DNA of 41,696 nucleotides from an uncultured Collinsella sp. Lineage in GTDB: Bacteria; Actinomycetota; Coriobacteriia; Coriobacteriales; Coriobacteriaceae. Shown one piece after another: positions 15,413 to 23,866 of the stretch. The stretch lies in the NCBI GenBank assembly GCA_900541145.1, contig UQIH01000022.1:1-41696 (forward strand), written 5' to 3'. Positions within the stretch are counted from its first letter, which is position 1, and each line of letters begins with the position of its first letter. Made by a program: the position numbers and the translations under genes. A model generated the notes under the pieces. That model saw only the letters and a list, made by a program, of their open reading frames with translations, did not search any database and was not told where the DNA came from.

Positions 15413-16310
15413 TGCAAAGAAACGTGGCGGATTGGGACGTGGACTCAATGCTTTGGTCTCAGAGGCCGAGTATGAGACCGGTGGTTCGGCTGCATCCACT
15501 TCAAAGGCTGCATCTGAAACAAAACTACCTATTGAGGATATCGTTCCCAACCCTAATCAGCCGCGAATTCACTTTAACGAAACTGAACTTCGCGAGTTGA
15601 GCGAGTCAATCCAAGAACATGGCGTTTTGCAGCCGCTTTTGGTTCGCAAGCATGGAAACGGCTATGAGATCATCGCTGGTGAGCGTCGTTACCAGGCGTC
15701 AAAGCTTGCTGGCCTTGAAGAATTGCCAGTCATCATTAAAGAGGTAAATGATGAAGAGATGCTGGCTCTTGCTCTTATCGAAAACCTTCAGCGTTCTGAT
15801 CTGAATCCCGTCGAAGAGGCTAAGGGCTATCGCCAACTCATTGATGCCAGCGGGATGACCCAGGAGGCATTGTCGAAGGCAGTAAGCAAGTCACGCTCTG
15901 CAATTACAAACTCGCTGCGTCTTCTCGATCTCCCCGAAGTAGTTCAGCAGATGATTTTTGAGGGCAAACTTACTGCTGGTCATGCACGTGCGATTCTTGC
16001 AGTTCCCTATGAGGACGCGCGTATTCGACTTGCAGAGAAAGTTGTTACAGAGGGCCTTTCCGTAAGAGCGACAGAAAATCTTGCTCCGTTGTTTTCTGCC
16101 GGAGAGACACCTAAGACGCCAAGGCCTGCAACGCCTCAGTCCTTTAAAAAGGCTGCCCGTGTGCTTCGTCAGGTATTTAATACCAACGTGCGTGTGAAGA
16201 GCTCGCGTGGAAAGAATAAGATTGAGATTGAGTTTAAAGACGAGGAAGAACTCTCTCGTATTCTTGGCGAAATGATTCAGTTTGATCAAGGAGGCCAAGA
16301 TGAGGAATAA
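15405..16310 (+). CDS. parB: Chromosome partitioning protein ParB/Spo0J
   Basis: CTP-dependent clamp that loads at parS. The N-terminus has the ParA-stimulating GRGLNALV motif (11-18). The CTP-binding boxes are GERRYQA (92-98) and ENLQRSDLNP (126-135), followed by a helix-turn-helix region (about 150-185) and a C-terminal dimerisation domain (about 245-301). The GTG start lies within the parA 3' end, with AGAGGTG upstream. The last 11 bp overlap the next small gene. Confidence 0.95.
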   Translation: MPSAKKRGGLGRGLNALVSEAEYETGGSAASTSKAASETKLPIEDIVPNPNQPRIHFNETELRELSESIQEHGVLQPLLVRKHGNGYEIIAGERRYQASKLAGLEELPVIIKEVNDEEMLALALIENLQRSDLNPVEEAKGYRQLIDASGMTQEALSKAVSKSRSAITNSLRLLDLPEVVQQMIFEGKLTAGHARAILAVPYEDARIRLAEKVVTEGLSVRATENLAPLFSAGETPKTPRPATPQSFKKAARVLRQVFNTNVRVKSSRGKNKIEIEFKDEEELSRILGEMIQFDQGGQDEE

Positions 16311-16554
16311 GATTTTAACAGCGATTGCATTGGTGACGACTGTCGCGGCTGGTGCCTTTGCTGGCTATAAGATCGCGACAGACGATGAACTTCGAGGTCG
16401 TTTGCTTCGTGGCGCGCAAGATATCGTCGATACTTCCAAAAGGAAAATGGATGTTATGACAGAAGATGTTGCCATGCGTACTGCTCAGGTAACGAAGAAT
16501 CCCAAGATTAATCAAGGTTGGGTCAGCAACCAATGGGAAAATGTAGGCTATTAG
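16300..16554 (+). CDS. Small membrane-anchored protein, third gene of the par operon
   Basis: An 84-aa protein starting at the ATG at 16300, which has AAGGAGG five bases upstream and overlaps parB by 11 bp. Residues 5-25 form a hydrophobic alanine-rich segment followed by a charged helical tail, giving a YtxH-like appearance. The short tail WVSNQWENVGY is aromatic. The function is unknown. Tight coupling to parB suggests co-expression and perhaps a link of the segregation complex to the membrane, but that is speculation. Confidence 0.75.
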   Translation: MRNKILTAIALVTTVAAGAFAGYKIATDDELRGRLLRGAQDIVDTSKRKMDVMTEDVAMRTAQVTKNPKINQGWVSNQWENVGY

Positions 16555-16562
16555 GTACCTAA
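16551..16562. promoter_or_regulatory. 12-bp perfect palindrome TTAGGTACCTAA, copy 2
   Basis: Identical to 13047-13058. It spans the TAG stop codon of the small membrane protein gene and lies just before its terminator. Confidence 0.5.
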
Positions 16563-16582
16563 CAATTACTCAGCATATTTTG

Positions 16583-16624
16583 AGGGGTCCTTGTCTGATT
16601 CATGAGACAAGGACCCCTTATTTT
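16583..16624 (+). terminator. Rho-independent terminator of the parAB operon
   Basis: A 13-14 bp perfect stem (16583-16596 with 16605-16618), an 8-nt loop, then TTATTTT. Confidence 0.92.
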
Positions 16625-16669
16625 GGCCGTAAAAAATGGGACAGGTAGCAGCTGATTCAAAATTAAGGT

Positions 16670-16716
16670 CAATAAATGAAACGACCCCGGTTGCATATTC
16701 TGTAACCGGGGTCGTT
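16670..16716 (-). terminator. Terminator of rlmN
   Basis: A 13-bp perfect stem (16680-16692 with 16704-16716) with an 11-nt loop. On the minus strand it is followed by the T-rich TTCATTTATT. It lies 38 bp past the rlmN stop. Confidence 0.75.
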
Positions 16717-16719
16717 CGA

Positions 16720-16735
16720 TGTTTCACATGAAACG
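16720..16735 (+). other. parS-like site near rlmN
   Basis: TGTTTCACATGAAACG matches the perfect parS at 14 of 16 positions (changed at 9 and 16). It lies between the rlmN stop and its terminator, 2.1 kb from the three perfect sites. Confidence 0.6.
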
Positions 16736-16753
16736 TTTTGGGATGCGACTCCC

Positions 16754-17806
16754 CTATGCGTTCTTCTGAACTTTGAAGCGCTGCTTCAGCTGTCCGCAAG
16801 CGGCGTCAATATCGTTACCACGGGAGTTACGAATCGTGGTCTCGATGCCACGGGACTCAAGACGACGCTGAAGATCCTCAACCTTATGAATCGGCGACGG
16901 CTTGAGCGGGCTACCCTCGATGTCGTTAAGCTGAATCAGGTTAACGTGGCATAACGTTCCCTCGCAGAAGTCGCAGAGCGCCTGCATCTCGGGATTCGTA
17001 TCGTTAACGCCTTCGATCATGGCATACTCATAGGTCGGGCGGCGGCCAGTCTTCTCGGTGTAGAGTTGAAGCGCCTCGTGAAGGCGAAGCAGCGTGTACT
17101 TCTTAACACCGGGCATGAGCTTATTGCGCGTCGACTGAATGGCGGAATGCAGGGAAACGGCAAGCGTGAACTGCTCGGGGATATCGGCAAATTTGCGAAT
17201 ACCGGGAATAACGCCGCTGGTGGAGACGGTGAGGTGACGAGCACCGATACCAATGCCATCGGGGTCGTTGAGGATTCGCAGCGCCTTGAGAACCTCATCG
17301 TAGTTGGCAAACGGCTCGCCCTGGCCCATGAAGACAACGCTCGTGGCACGCTCGCCAAAGTCGTTAGATACATGAAGCACCTGGTCGACGATCTCTTGAG
17401 CGGTCAGCGAGCGCTTGAGGCCGTTGAGACCGGTAGCACAAAAGGCGCAGCCCATGCCGCAGCCTGCCTGGGTGGAAACGCAGACGGAAAGCTTGTTACG
17501 ACGTGGCATGCCGACAGTTTCGACGGAAACGCCGTCGTGGTACTCGAGCAGATACTTACGAGAGCCATCTTTGGAAACCTGCTTGGTTAGTTCAGTCGGC
17601 GTGTCAAAGGCAAAAGCCTCTTTAAGCTGCTCGCGGAAAGCCTTGGGAAGGTTGGTCATATCGTCAAACGAACAAACGTTCTTCTCAAAGACCCATTCGA
17701 TGAGCTGCTTCGCGCGGAAGGCGGGCTGGCCAAGTTCGGCCACGAGCTCGCGAATATCGTTTTGGCTCAAGTCGCGAATGTCCTGAGATTTAGTCCTGGG
17801 ATTCAT
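16754..17806 (-). CDS. rlmN: Dual-specificity RNA methyltransferase RlmN
   Basis: Radical-SAM enzyme that methylates C2 of A2503 in 23S rRNA and A37 of some tRNAs. The 350-aa protein has the CxxxCxxC cluster motif in GCGMGCAFCATG, the MGQGEPFANYD block, and near the C-terminus the catalytic Cys in NDIDAACGQL. The ATG is preceded by GAAAGG. It is the only minus-strand gene between the origin and the WYL regulators and ends in its own terminator. Confidence 0.96.
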   Translation of the reverse strand: MNPRTKSQDIRDLSQNDIRELVAELGQPAFRAKQLIEWVFEKNVCSFDDMTNLPKAFREQLKEAFAFDTPTELTKQVSKDGSRKYLLEYHDGVSVETVGMPRRNKLSVCVSTQAGCGMGCAFCATGLNGLKRSLTAQEIVDQVLHVSNDFGERATSVVFMGQGEPFANYDEVLKALRILNDPDGIGIGARHLTVSTSGVIPGIRKFADIPEQFTLAVSLHSAIQSTRNKLMPGVKKYTLLRLHEALQLYTEKTGRRPTYEYAMIEGVNDTNPEMQALCDFCEGTLCHVNLIQLNDIEGSPLKPSPIHKVEDLQRRLESRGIETTIRNSRGNDIDAACGQLKQRFKVQKNA

Positions 17807-17820
17807 GGAAGCCTTTCGAT

Positions 17821-17850
17821 TTTGGGGAAACGTAGAGGGTATCGCTACAA
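17821..17850 (+). promoter_or_regulatory. Candidate promoter of ddl
   Basis: TTGGGG (17821-17826), an 18-bp spacer and -10 TACAAT (17845-17850), about 40 bp before the ddl start. The -10 is the same hexamer as at rpmH. Confidence 0.5.
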
Positions 17851-17891
17851 TATGGTATCAGCTGCAGAAATTATAGAGGAGGAGTCTGCCC

Positions 17892-18857
17892 ATGCCGGGT
17901 AAAAGCCTAGAGAACATGCACGTAGCGGTCTTGGCGGGCGGTCATTCCGCTGAGCGCGAGATCTCGCTCAATTCGGGAAAGAACGTCGTGGTTGCCTTGA
18001 AGGAGGCCGGCTACACTTCGGTGGAGCTGCTCGACACGGCCGCCGATGATTTTATGGTAACCATGGCGACCGGCGGCTTTGACGTGGCGTTTATCGCCAT
18101 GCACGGTGCCGGCGGCGAGGATGGTGCCATGCAGGGTGCCATGGAGACCCTGGGTATCCCCTACACGGCGTCGGGTGTGCTCGCGAGCGCCTGCGGTGCC
18201 GACAAGGAGGTCTCGAAGCTCCTATACGCCAAGGCGGGCATTCCCATTGCCCCCGGCCTGGCGCTCGAAGTGGGCGATGAAGTCGATATCGATCATATCG
18301 TCGAGGTTTGTGGCGAGCGCTGCTTTGTGAAGCCGGCCGTAAACGGTTCCAGCTATGGCATTTCCCTGGTCCATGAGCCCTCCGAGCTTCCCGCGGCAAT
18401 CGCCAAGGCGTTCGAGTACGGCGACAAAGTGCTGGTCGAGAAGTGTATCGAGGGTACCGAGATCACCGTCGGCGTATACGGCGAGGATGACGTGCGCGCC
18501 CTGCCGATCGTTGAGATCCGTAAGCCCGAGGACTGCGAGTTCTACGATCTGGACGTGAAGTATGTCGACCCTACGGACATTCATCGCATTCCGGCGCAGA
18601 TTTCGCCCGAGAACTACGCTCGTGCCCAGGAACTAGCCTGTGCCGCCCATAGGGCGCTCGGTTGCTTGGGCATCTCGCGCAGCGATTTTATCGTGAGCGA
18701 GGACGGCCCCGTTATCCTCGAGACCAATACCATTCCCGGCATGACCGATACGTCGCTGTATCCGGATGAGATCCGCCACACCGACGACATGACGTTCCCG
18801 CAGGTCTGTGACAGCCTGATCCGTATGGGTCTTCGTCGAGCGGGCATTGCATGCTAA
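17892..18857 (+). CDS. ddl: D-alanine--D-alanine ligase
   Basis: ATP-grasp ligase making the D-Ala-D-Ala dipeptide for peptidoglycan. The 321-aa protein shows the N-terminal motif GGHSAEREISLNSG, the ATP-grasp lysine block FVKPAVNGSSYGISLV, the omega-loop region EFYDLDVKY with the Tyr seen in D-Ala-adding enzymes, and the magnesium/substrate motif LETNTIPGMTDTSLYP. GAGGAGG precedes the ATG. The last seven bases overlap the next gene, suggesting coupling. Confidence 0.95.
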   Translation: MPGKSLENMHVAVLAGGHSAEREISLNSGKNVVVALKEAGYTSVELLDTAADDFMVTMATGGFDVAFIAMHGAGGEDGAMQGAMETLGIPYTASGVLASACGADKEVSKLLYAKAGIPIAPGLALEVGDEVDIDHIVEVCGERCFVKPAVNGSSYGISLVHEPSELPAAIAKAFEYGDKVLVEKCIEGTEITVGVYGEDDVRALPIVEIRKPEDCEFYDLDVKYVDPTDIHRIPAQISPENYARAQELACAAHRALGCLGISRSDFIVSEDGPVILETNTIPGMTDTSLYPDEIRHTDDMTFPQVCDSLIRMGLRRAGIAC

Positions 18858-21745
18858 TCGAGGACGCGGTTTCATCAGGAACGCCGCAGTTTGTCATCGA
18901 CTCCTATGCCACGCTTGCCGAGCGCGCCAAAACCCAATCGTTTGGTCTCATCGAGGAAGATGTTATCGTCCTCGATACCGAGACCACGGGTCTTTCGGTG
19001 CAGGACAACGAGCTTATTGAGATATCGGCGGCCCGCCTTTCGGGCCGCGAGATCGTCGACCGCTTCGATACCTTCGTGCATCCCAAGCAGCTGATTCCCG
19101 CCGAGATTACCGAGCTCACGAGCATTACAAACGCCGATGTGGCAGATGCCCCATCGGCCGTCGATGCCGTGGCCGCTCTCGCCGATTTTGTCGGCGGCTG
19201 CCCGGTGATCGCACATAACGCCACCTTCGACCGCTCGTTTATCGAGTCGGTCAAGGGCGGTGTCAACGTCAGCGACATCTGGATTGATTCGCTGGCACTG
19301 TCGCGCATCGCGCTTCCGCGCCTGGCATCGCACAAGCTGTCTTTTATGGCCGATCTGTTTGGCTGTGACTCGGTATCACACCGTGCCAATGCCGACGTCG
19401 ACGCCCTGTGTGGCGTATGGCGCGTGTTGCTCGTGGCACTCACCGACTTGCCCCAGGGCCTCATGGCGCGCCTAGCCGACATGCATCCGGACGTGCCTTG
19501 GTCCTATCGTCCAATCTTCTCATTCTTGGCGGGGCAGAACCCTGGTTCTATCTTCTCTCTCAGCGCCGCTCGTGCTGACGTTCTCAAGGCCGATCGCGCC
19601 GACGATCGGGTGGACGCCGACGAACTGCCGGTACTCAAGATGCCGAGTCGTGAGGAGATTGAGGCAGACTATGCGCCAGGTGGCCTGGTCAATCGCATGT
19701 ATCCCACCTACGAGCCGCGTGATGAGCAGATCGCGATGGCGCTCGAGGTCCGCGATGCGCTGGTCACGGGCACTCATCGTGTAATTGAGGCGGGCACGGG
19801 CGTCGGCAAATCGATGGCCTATCTGGTGCCTTTTGCCGAGGCAGCACGCCGTAACAACATCACGGTTGGTATTGCGACCAAATCGAACAATCTTGCCGAC
19901 CAGCTCATGTACCATGAGCTGCCAAAACTTGCCGAGCAACTGGACGGTGGCCTGTCATTTTGCGCTCTCAAGGGCTATGACCACTATCCGTGCCTGCGCA
20001 AGCTTGAGCGCATGAGCCGCGGCCAGGTCGAGATTACCACCAAGCGCGATCCGGCGGACACGCTCACGGCGGTCGCGGTCATTATGGCGTACGTCTGCCA
20101 ATCAGCCGATGGCGACCTCGACTCGCTCGGCATTCGGTGGCGCAGCGTCAACCGCCCCGACTTTACGACGGCCTCGCGCGAGTGTGCTCGTCGCCTCTGC
20201 CCGTTTTTCCCTGATAAATGTTTGGTCCACGGCGCTCGCCGTCGTGCAGCGCATGCCGACGTGGTGGTCACCAACCATTCCCTGCTGTTCCGCAATGTCG
20301 CGGCCGAGGGCAGGATTTTACCTCCGATTCGTCATTGGGTAATCGACGAGGCCCATTCCATCGAGCGCGAGGCACGCCGTCAGTGGGCGCGCGTGGTATC
20401 GGCGGACGAATCACGCGTTCTGTTTGAGCGTCTGGGTGGCTCGAGCACCGGCGCGCTAAGCCAGGTTTCCCGTGATTTGGCAACCTCCGAGGGCTCTACG
20501 CTCTATCTGGGCCTTACTGCCAAGGCGACGTCGACGGTTGCGCGCGCGAGCATGGCAATCGCCGACGTGTTCGATGGCGTTCGCGAGCTCGGCCGCCGTG
20601 CCCGTGGGGGTTATGACAATGCCAATCTATGGATTGGCCCCGAACTGCGCGAATCTGACGACTGGCATGATTTCTTACAGTCGGCCTACGTTGCCATCGA
20701 CGCGTTGGAACAGGCTGACAAGAGCGTCGACGCGCTGGTGCAAGCCGTCGCCGCCGACAAGCCCGAGGTTGTTGTCGACCTGGGTGATATCTCGCGCCGC
20801 TTGCACGAGCTGGCCGAGAACCTCAAACTCATCATTGACGGCACCGATGAACACTACGTGTATTCGCTGCAGGTCAATCGCAGGTTGCGTGCCGGCGGAG
20901 AGTCAATGACCGCAGAGCGCATCGACATTGGCGAGGCCTTGGCAACCGAGTGGCTGCCCGAGGTTCACACGGCTATCTTTGCCTCGGCGACCATGACGGT
21001 GTCCAAAAGCTTTGAACACTTTAACCACGCGGTCGGCCTCGATCGCATCGGTGCTTCAACATCCTCATCGTTGCACTTGGACTCGAGCTACGACTTCGAT
21101 TCGAACATGGCTGTAGTCGTTGCGGGTGATATCCCCGATCCGCGCGATCGTGAGAGCTATCTTACGGCGCTCGAGCGCGTGCTGGTCGACGCCCATCTTG
21201 CCATGGGCGGATCGGTGCTCACACTGTTCACCAATCGGCGCGACATGGAAGACCTGTACGCCCGCGTTGAGCCCAAGATGGCCCGTGCGGGTCTGGAACT
21301 CAACTGCCAGCAGCGCAACTCATCTCCTCGTCGCCTGCGCGACCGGTTTATCAGCGAGCCGACTTCATCGCTTTTTGCGCTTAAGGCCTTCTGGGAGGGA
21401 TTCGACGCCAGCGGCGAGACGCTGCGCTGCGTCATCATTCCCAAGCTGCCGTTCTCGAGCCCTACGGACCCGCTCTCGTGCGAGCGCAACCTGCGTGAAG
21501 ACCGCGCTTGGGCGCGCTATTCGCTGCCCGAGGCGGTGCTCGAGGTCAAGCAGGCGGCTGGCCGCCTTATCCGCTCGTCGACCGATTGCGGCGTGCTGAT
21601 TCTGGCCGACCCGCGCCTGGTGACGAAGGGCTACGGAAAGAAGTTCTTAACGTCGCTGCCCACGAGCTCCTACCAGCGCATCGAATCGGCGCAGATCGGG
21701 CACTATCTGCAACTGTGGCGTGCACGCCACGAGCGGCGGCGCTAA
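18851..21745 (+). CDS. dinG: DEDDh exonuclease - DinG-like helicase fusion
   Basis: A 964-aa protein with two enzymatic halves. Residues 35-195 are a DnaQ-like 3'-5' exonuclease: LDTETTGL (Asp42, Glu44), HNATFDRSF (Asp127) and HRANADVDAL (His177, Asp182). Residues 285-964 are an XPD/DinG-type superfamily 2 helicase: Walker A EAGTGVGKS (313-321), DEAH box (499-502), ASATM, and the C-terminal QAAGRLIRS arginine-finger motif. Four cysteines (381, 445, 450, 457) are spaced as in iron-sulfur DinG proteins, whereas Firmicute exonuclease-DinG fusions generally lack the cluster. It probably repairs or unwinds damaged or forked DNA. ATG overlaps ddl; the stop codon overlaps that of the convergent WYL gene. 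Confidence 0.9.
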   Translation: MLIEDAVSSGTPQFVIDSYATLAERAKTQSFGLIEEDVIVLDTETTGLSVQDNELIEISAARLSGREIVDRFDTFVHPKQLIPAEITELTSITNADVADAPSAVDAVAALADFVGGCPVIAHNATFDRSFIESVKGGVNVSDIWIDSLALSRIALPRLASHKLSFMADLFGCDSVSHRANADVDALCGVWRVLLVALTDLPQGLMARLADMHPDVPWSYRPIFSFLAGQNPGSIFSLSAARADVLKADRADDRVDADELPVLKMPSREEIEADYAPGGLVNRMYPTYEPRDEQIAMALEVRDALVTGTHRVIEAGTGVGKSMAYLVPFAEAARRNNITVGIATKSNNLADQLMYHELPKLAEQLDGGLSFCALKGYDHYPCLRKLERMSRGQVEITTKRDPADTLTAVAVIMAYVCQSADGDLDSLGIRWRSVNRPDFTTASRECARRLCPFFPDKCLVHGARRRAAHADVVVTNHSLLFRNVAAEGRILPPIRHWVIDEAHSIEREARRQWARVVSADESRVLFERLGGSSTGALSQVSRDLATSEGSTLYLGLTAKATSTVARASMAIADVFDGVRELGRRARGGYDNANLWIGPELRESDDWHDFLQSAYVAIDALEQADKSVDALVQAVAADKPEVVVDLGDISRRLHELAENLKLIIDGTDEHYVYSLQVNRRLRAGGESMTAERIDIGEALATEWLPEVHTAIFASATMTVSKSFEHFNHAVGLDRIGASTSSSLHLDSSYDFDSNMAVVVAGDIPDPRDRESYLTALERVLVDAHLAMGGSVLTLFTNRRDMEDLYARVEPKMARAGLELNCQQRNSSPRRLRDRFISEPTSSLFALKAFWEGFDASGETLRCVIIPKLPFSSPTDPLSCERNLREDRAWARYSLPEAVLEVKQAAGRLIRSSTDCGVLILADPRLVTKGYGKKFLTSLPTSSYQRIESAQIGHYLQLWRARHERRR

Positions 21746-22659
21746 AGCGGACAGACGAGGGTTTTTGCCATATCGCATAGACGCTTTGACAGGGCGGGGT
21801 CATCCAAGATGCGGATGGCTCCGCCCGCTGCGATTATCTGGCTCAGTAGCCAACGCTCGGAGCCGTAATGCACGGTTACCGTTGCCATGTCTGCCCCGCT
21901 GCGCTCGATTAGGGTGATGCCGGCCCAGTCCAGATGTTCCGCCATATCGAATGGCATCAGGAGCTTTGCGCTACGCTGCGTCCGGGCAAGGGAATCGTGG
22001 AGGGATGCGACGTCCGGTGCGTGAGACACGACGGAGTCTTCCGTCAAGGTGAGTCCCTCGATTTTATCCATGCGATAGGTGCGCTGCTCATCGACTGCGA
22101 TGTCCCAGGCAATCAAGTATGTTTGGTCGCCGTTTGCCGTAATGCGCAAGGGGTCGACCAAACGCTCGCGTGGCCGTGCATCGTCCATCGAGCGATACGA
22201 GATGCGGCAGCGAACGCCGTCCTGAATGGCGCAGCTCAGCTGCTGCCAGTGCGACCCGTGGTTGACGGTGTCAAAGACGCGCTGGTTATAGCCGAGCTCT
22301 TCGGGTAGAAGAGCATGCCGAATCCGGGCTGCCGTCTGTGGCTCGATCCCCAACGATTCAAGTTCGTGGTTGAGCACAGCGCCCTCGGCGGCACTCAGGC
22401 GCAACGGTAGAACACGCCCGGCGTCGCCGGTGAGGACCACACGCTCGCCGCGGCATTCGCAGATGATGCGCGCGCCCGATTCTCGGTCCGCGAGCGTCGA
22501 GACGATCTCGAGAATCTCGTCGAGCGACACCCCTGTGATGTCAAAGCGGCTGCAAATCTCGGCTCGTGTCATGCCGCTCTCGCCGGCGGCGTAGAGGGCC
22601 TCCATGATGTCGATGGCGCGCGAGAGTCTCTGCTCGCTGGTGAGTTTACGCACGGGCAT
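21742..22659 (-). CDS. pafC: WYL-domain transcriptional regulator, PafC-like
   Basis: A 305-aa regulator with an N-terminal winged helix (residues 5-60), a middle all-helical part and a WYL domain around 165-240 (TYLIAWDIAVDEQRTYRMDKIEGL), followed by a C-terminal WCX-type extension. It is the second of a tandem pair resembling mycobacterial PafB and PafC, which together activate LexA-independent DNA-damage genes, and the WYL domain is thought to sense single-stranded nucleic acid. I chose the ATG at 22659, which overlaps the pafB end by 14 bp; a TTG seven codons upstream is less likely. Its 3' end overlaps the helicase gene by four bases, with no terminator between. Confidence 0.85.
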   Translation of the reverse strand: MPVRKLTSEQRLSRAIDIMEALYAAGESGMTRAEICSRFDITGVSLDEILEIVSTLADRESGARIICECRGERVVLTGDAGRVLPLRLSAAEGAVLNHELESLGIEPQTAARIRHALLPEELGYNQRVFDTVNHGSHWQQLSCAIQDGVRCRISYRSMDDARPRERLVDPLRITANGDQTYLIAWDIAVDEQRTYRMDKIEGLTLTEDSVVSHAPDVASLHDSLARTQRSAKLLMPFDMAEHLDWAGITLIERSGADMATVTVHYGSERWLLSQIIAAGGAIRILDDPALSKRLCDMAKTLVCPL

Positions 22660-23668
22660 GCTCGTGCACCGTCCTTTCAATGAGGCGGTTCCACGCCTGC
22701 TTGAGCGATTTGGGGGCCACGGGCCTCATGCCGTCCACGGCGTGGGCCATGCAAAATGAGGCGGCGGCTTCAAGGTCACGCACGTCAACGGTCCAGGTCC
22801 ATCCCGCATCGGTGTGTGCGAGCTCACCTCGCCCGCGCGTGAGGCCGTTGATCATATCGATCTGCGTCTGAGGGGCGAACGAGAACGTGGCTGCAACGGG
22901 CGGTCGGTCGGCAAAATCGAATTCAAAGAACAGATAGTCGTTGAGATTGAAGTCCGCAGGGATGGCGTAGGCCTTCGAAGGACGCCAAGCGCGAACGATA
23001 CGGTCGCAGCGGAATGTCCTGATGCCGTCGGTGACATTGTCGAGGCCGCAGAAGTACGCCACGCCCTCGCGTTCGAACATGCCGTAGACGCAGACGGTAC
23101 GTTCTTTCTGCTCGCCGCGTCCGTTCTGATATAAAAATCGCAGCGCGCATCGCTCGGCAAAGGCGCTCCATACCGCATCGACGGTGGGAGAGCGGCGGAT
23201 TGGTGCTTCGTCCACCGTCGTCCTACCGGTGAGATAGGCAATCTTGGAGCGAATATCGGCAAGCGGTGCGGCAAAAGTGGATGAGCCGGCCGCTAGTGTC
23301 TGGTCGATGGCGTTGAGCAGGATATCGGCGTCGTCTGCGGTGATGAGGCCGCCTGCTGCAAAGGTGTGCTCGCGGTCGATTGTCCACGAGCTTTCCTCGG
23401 TCTCCTGCGCACCGGCGGGGCGAACCTCCTTGATTAAGATGCCACGCTCGAGCAGTTTGTCACGATCGCGCCGAAACTTGCGCTTATCCGAGTCGATGTT
23501 GCCCGAGCCATATCCCAGGTCGGAATCCAAGACGATCTGCTCGGTCGTCAGCGGTTTGGGGGAGCTGTTGAGCACAAAGAAAAGATTGAGGATGCGCTGA
23601 GCCGTTTTATCGAAACTGGGCTCCGAATTCCCTTTTTTAATTGTCGCGGTCGTGTCGCTTGCCGTCAT
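22646..23668 (-). CDS. pafB: WYL-domain transcriptional regulator, PafB-like
   Basis: A 340-aa protein with a DeoR-like winged helix (about 20-85: TTEQIVLDSDLGYGSG followed by a KFRRDRDKLLERGILI recognition region) and a WYL domain (about 175-240: AYFCGLDNVTDGIRTFRCDRI). The C-terminal WCX part is about 255-335. ATG with AGGA six bases upstream. It forms a heteromeric pair with the next gene in the PafBC family. The convergent exonuclease-helicase gene makes a DNA-damage role plausible. Confidence 0.85.
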   Translation of the reverse strand: MTASDTTATIKKGNSEPSFDKTAQRILNLFFVLNSSPKPLTTEQIVLDSDLGYGSGNIDSDKRKFRRDRDKLLERGILIKEVRPAGAQETEESSWTIDREHTFAAGGLITADDADILLNAIDQTLAAGSSTFAAPLADIRSKIAYLTGRTTVDEAPIRRSPTVDAVWSAFAERCALRFLYQNGRGEQKERTVCVYGMFEREGVAYFCGLDNVTDGIRTFRCDRIVRAWRPSKAYAIPADFNLNDYLFFEFDFADRPPVAATFSFAPQTQIDMINGLTRGRGELAHTDAGWTWTVDVRDLEAAASFCMAHAVDGMRPVAPKSLKQAWNRLIERTVHEHARA

Positions 23669-23866
23669 AGAGTCCTCGCATGAGAAGGTGGTTTGCTGCC
23701 ATGATTTTAGTCCGATATGGAGATTAGGCTATATCCTTGTCCGCTCGGGGCGTTAAGATGGCCCGAATTCGGTCGTTTGCGCTCGCTCGGGGTATACTTT
23801 CGACTATATACGGTTCTAATGTGCATGCATTGGGCCTATTTGTCGGATTATGGATGTGGAGCGCAC

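Noticed and set aside
17892..18857. D-Ala-D-Lac (vancomycin-resistance type) ligase
   Set aside because: The omega-loop keeps the FYD-type tyrosine of D-Ala-D-Ala ligases and no van genes are nearby.
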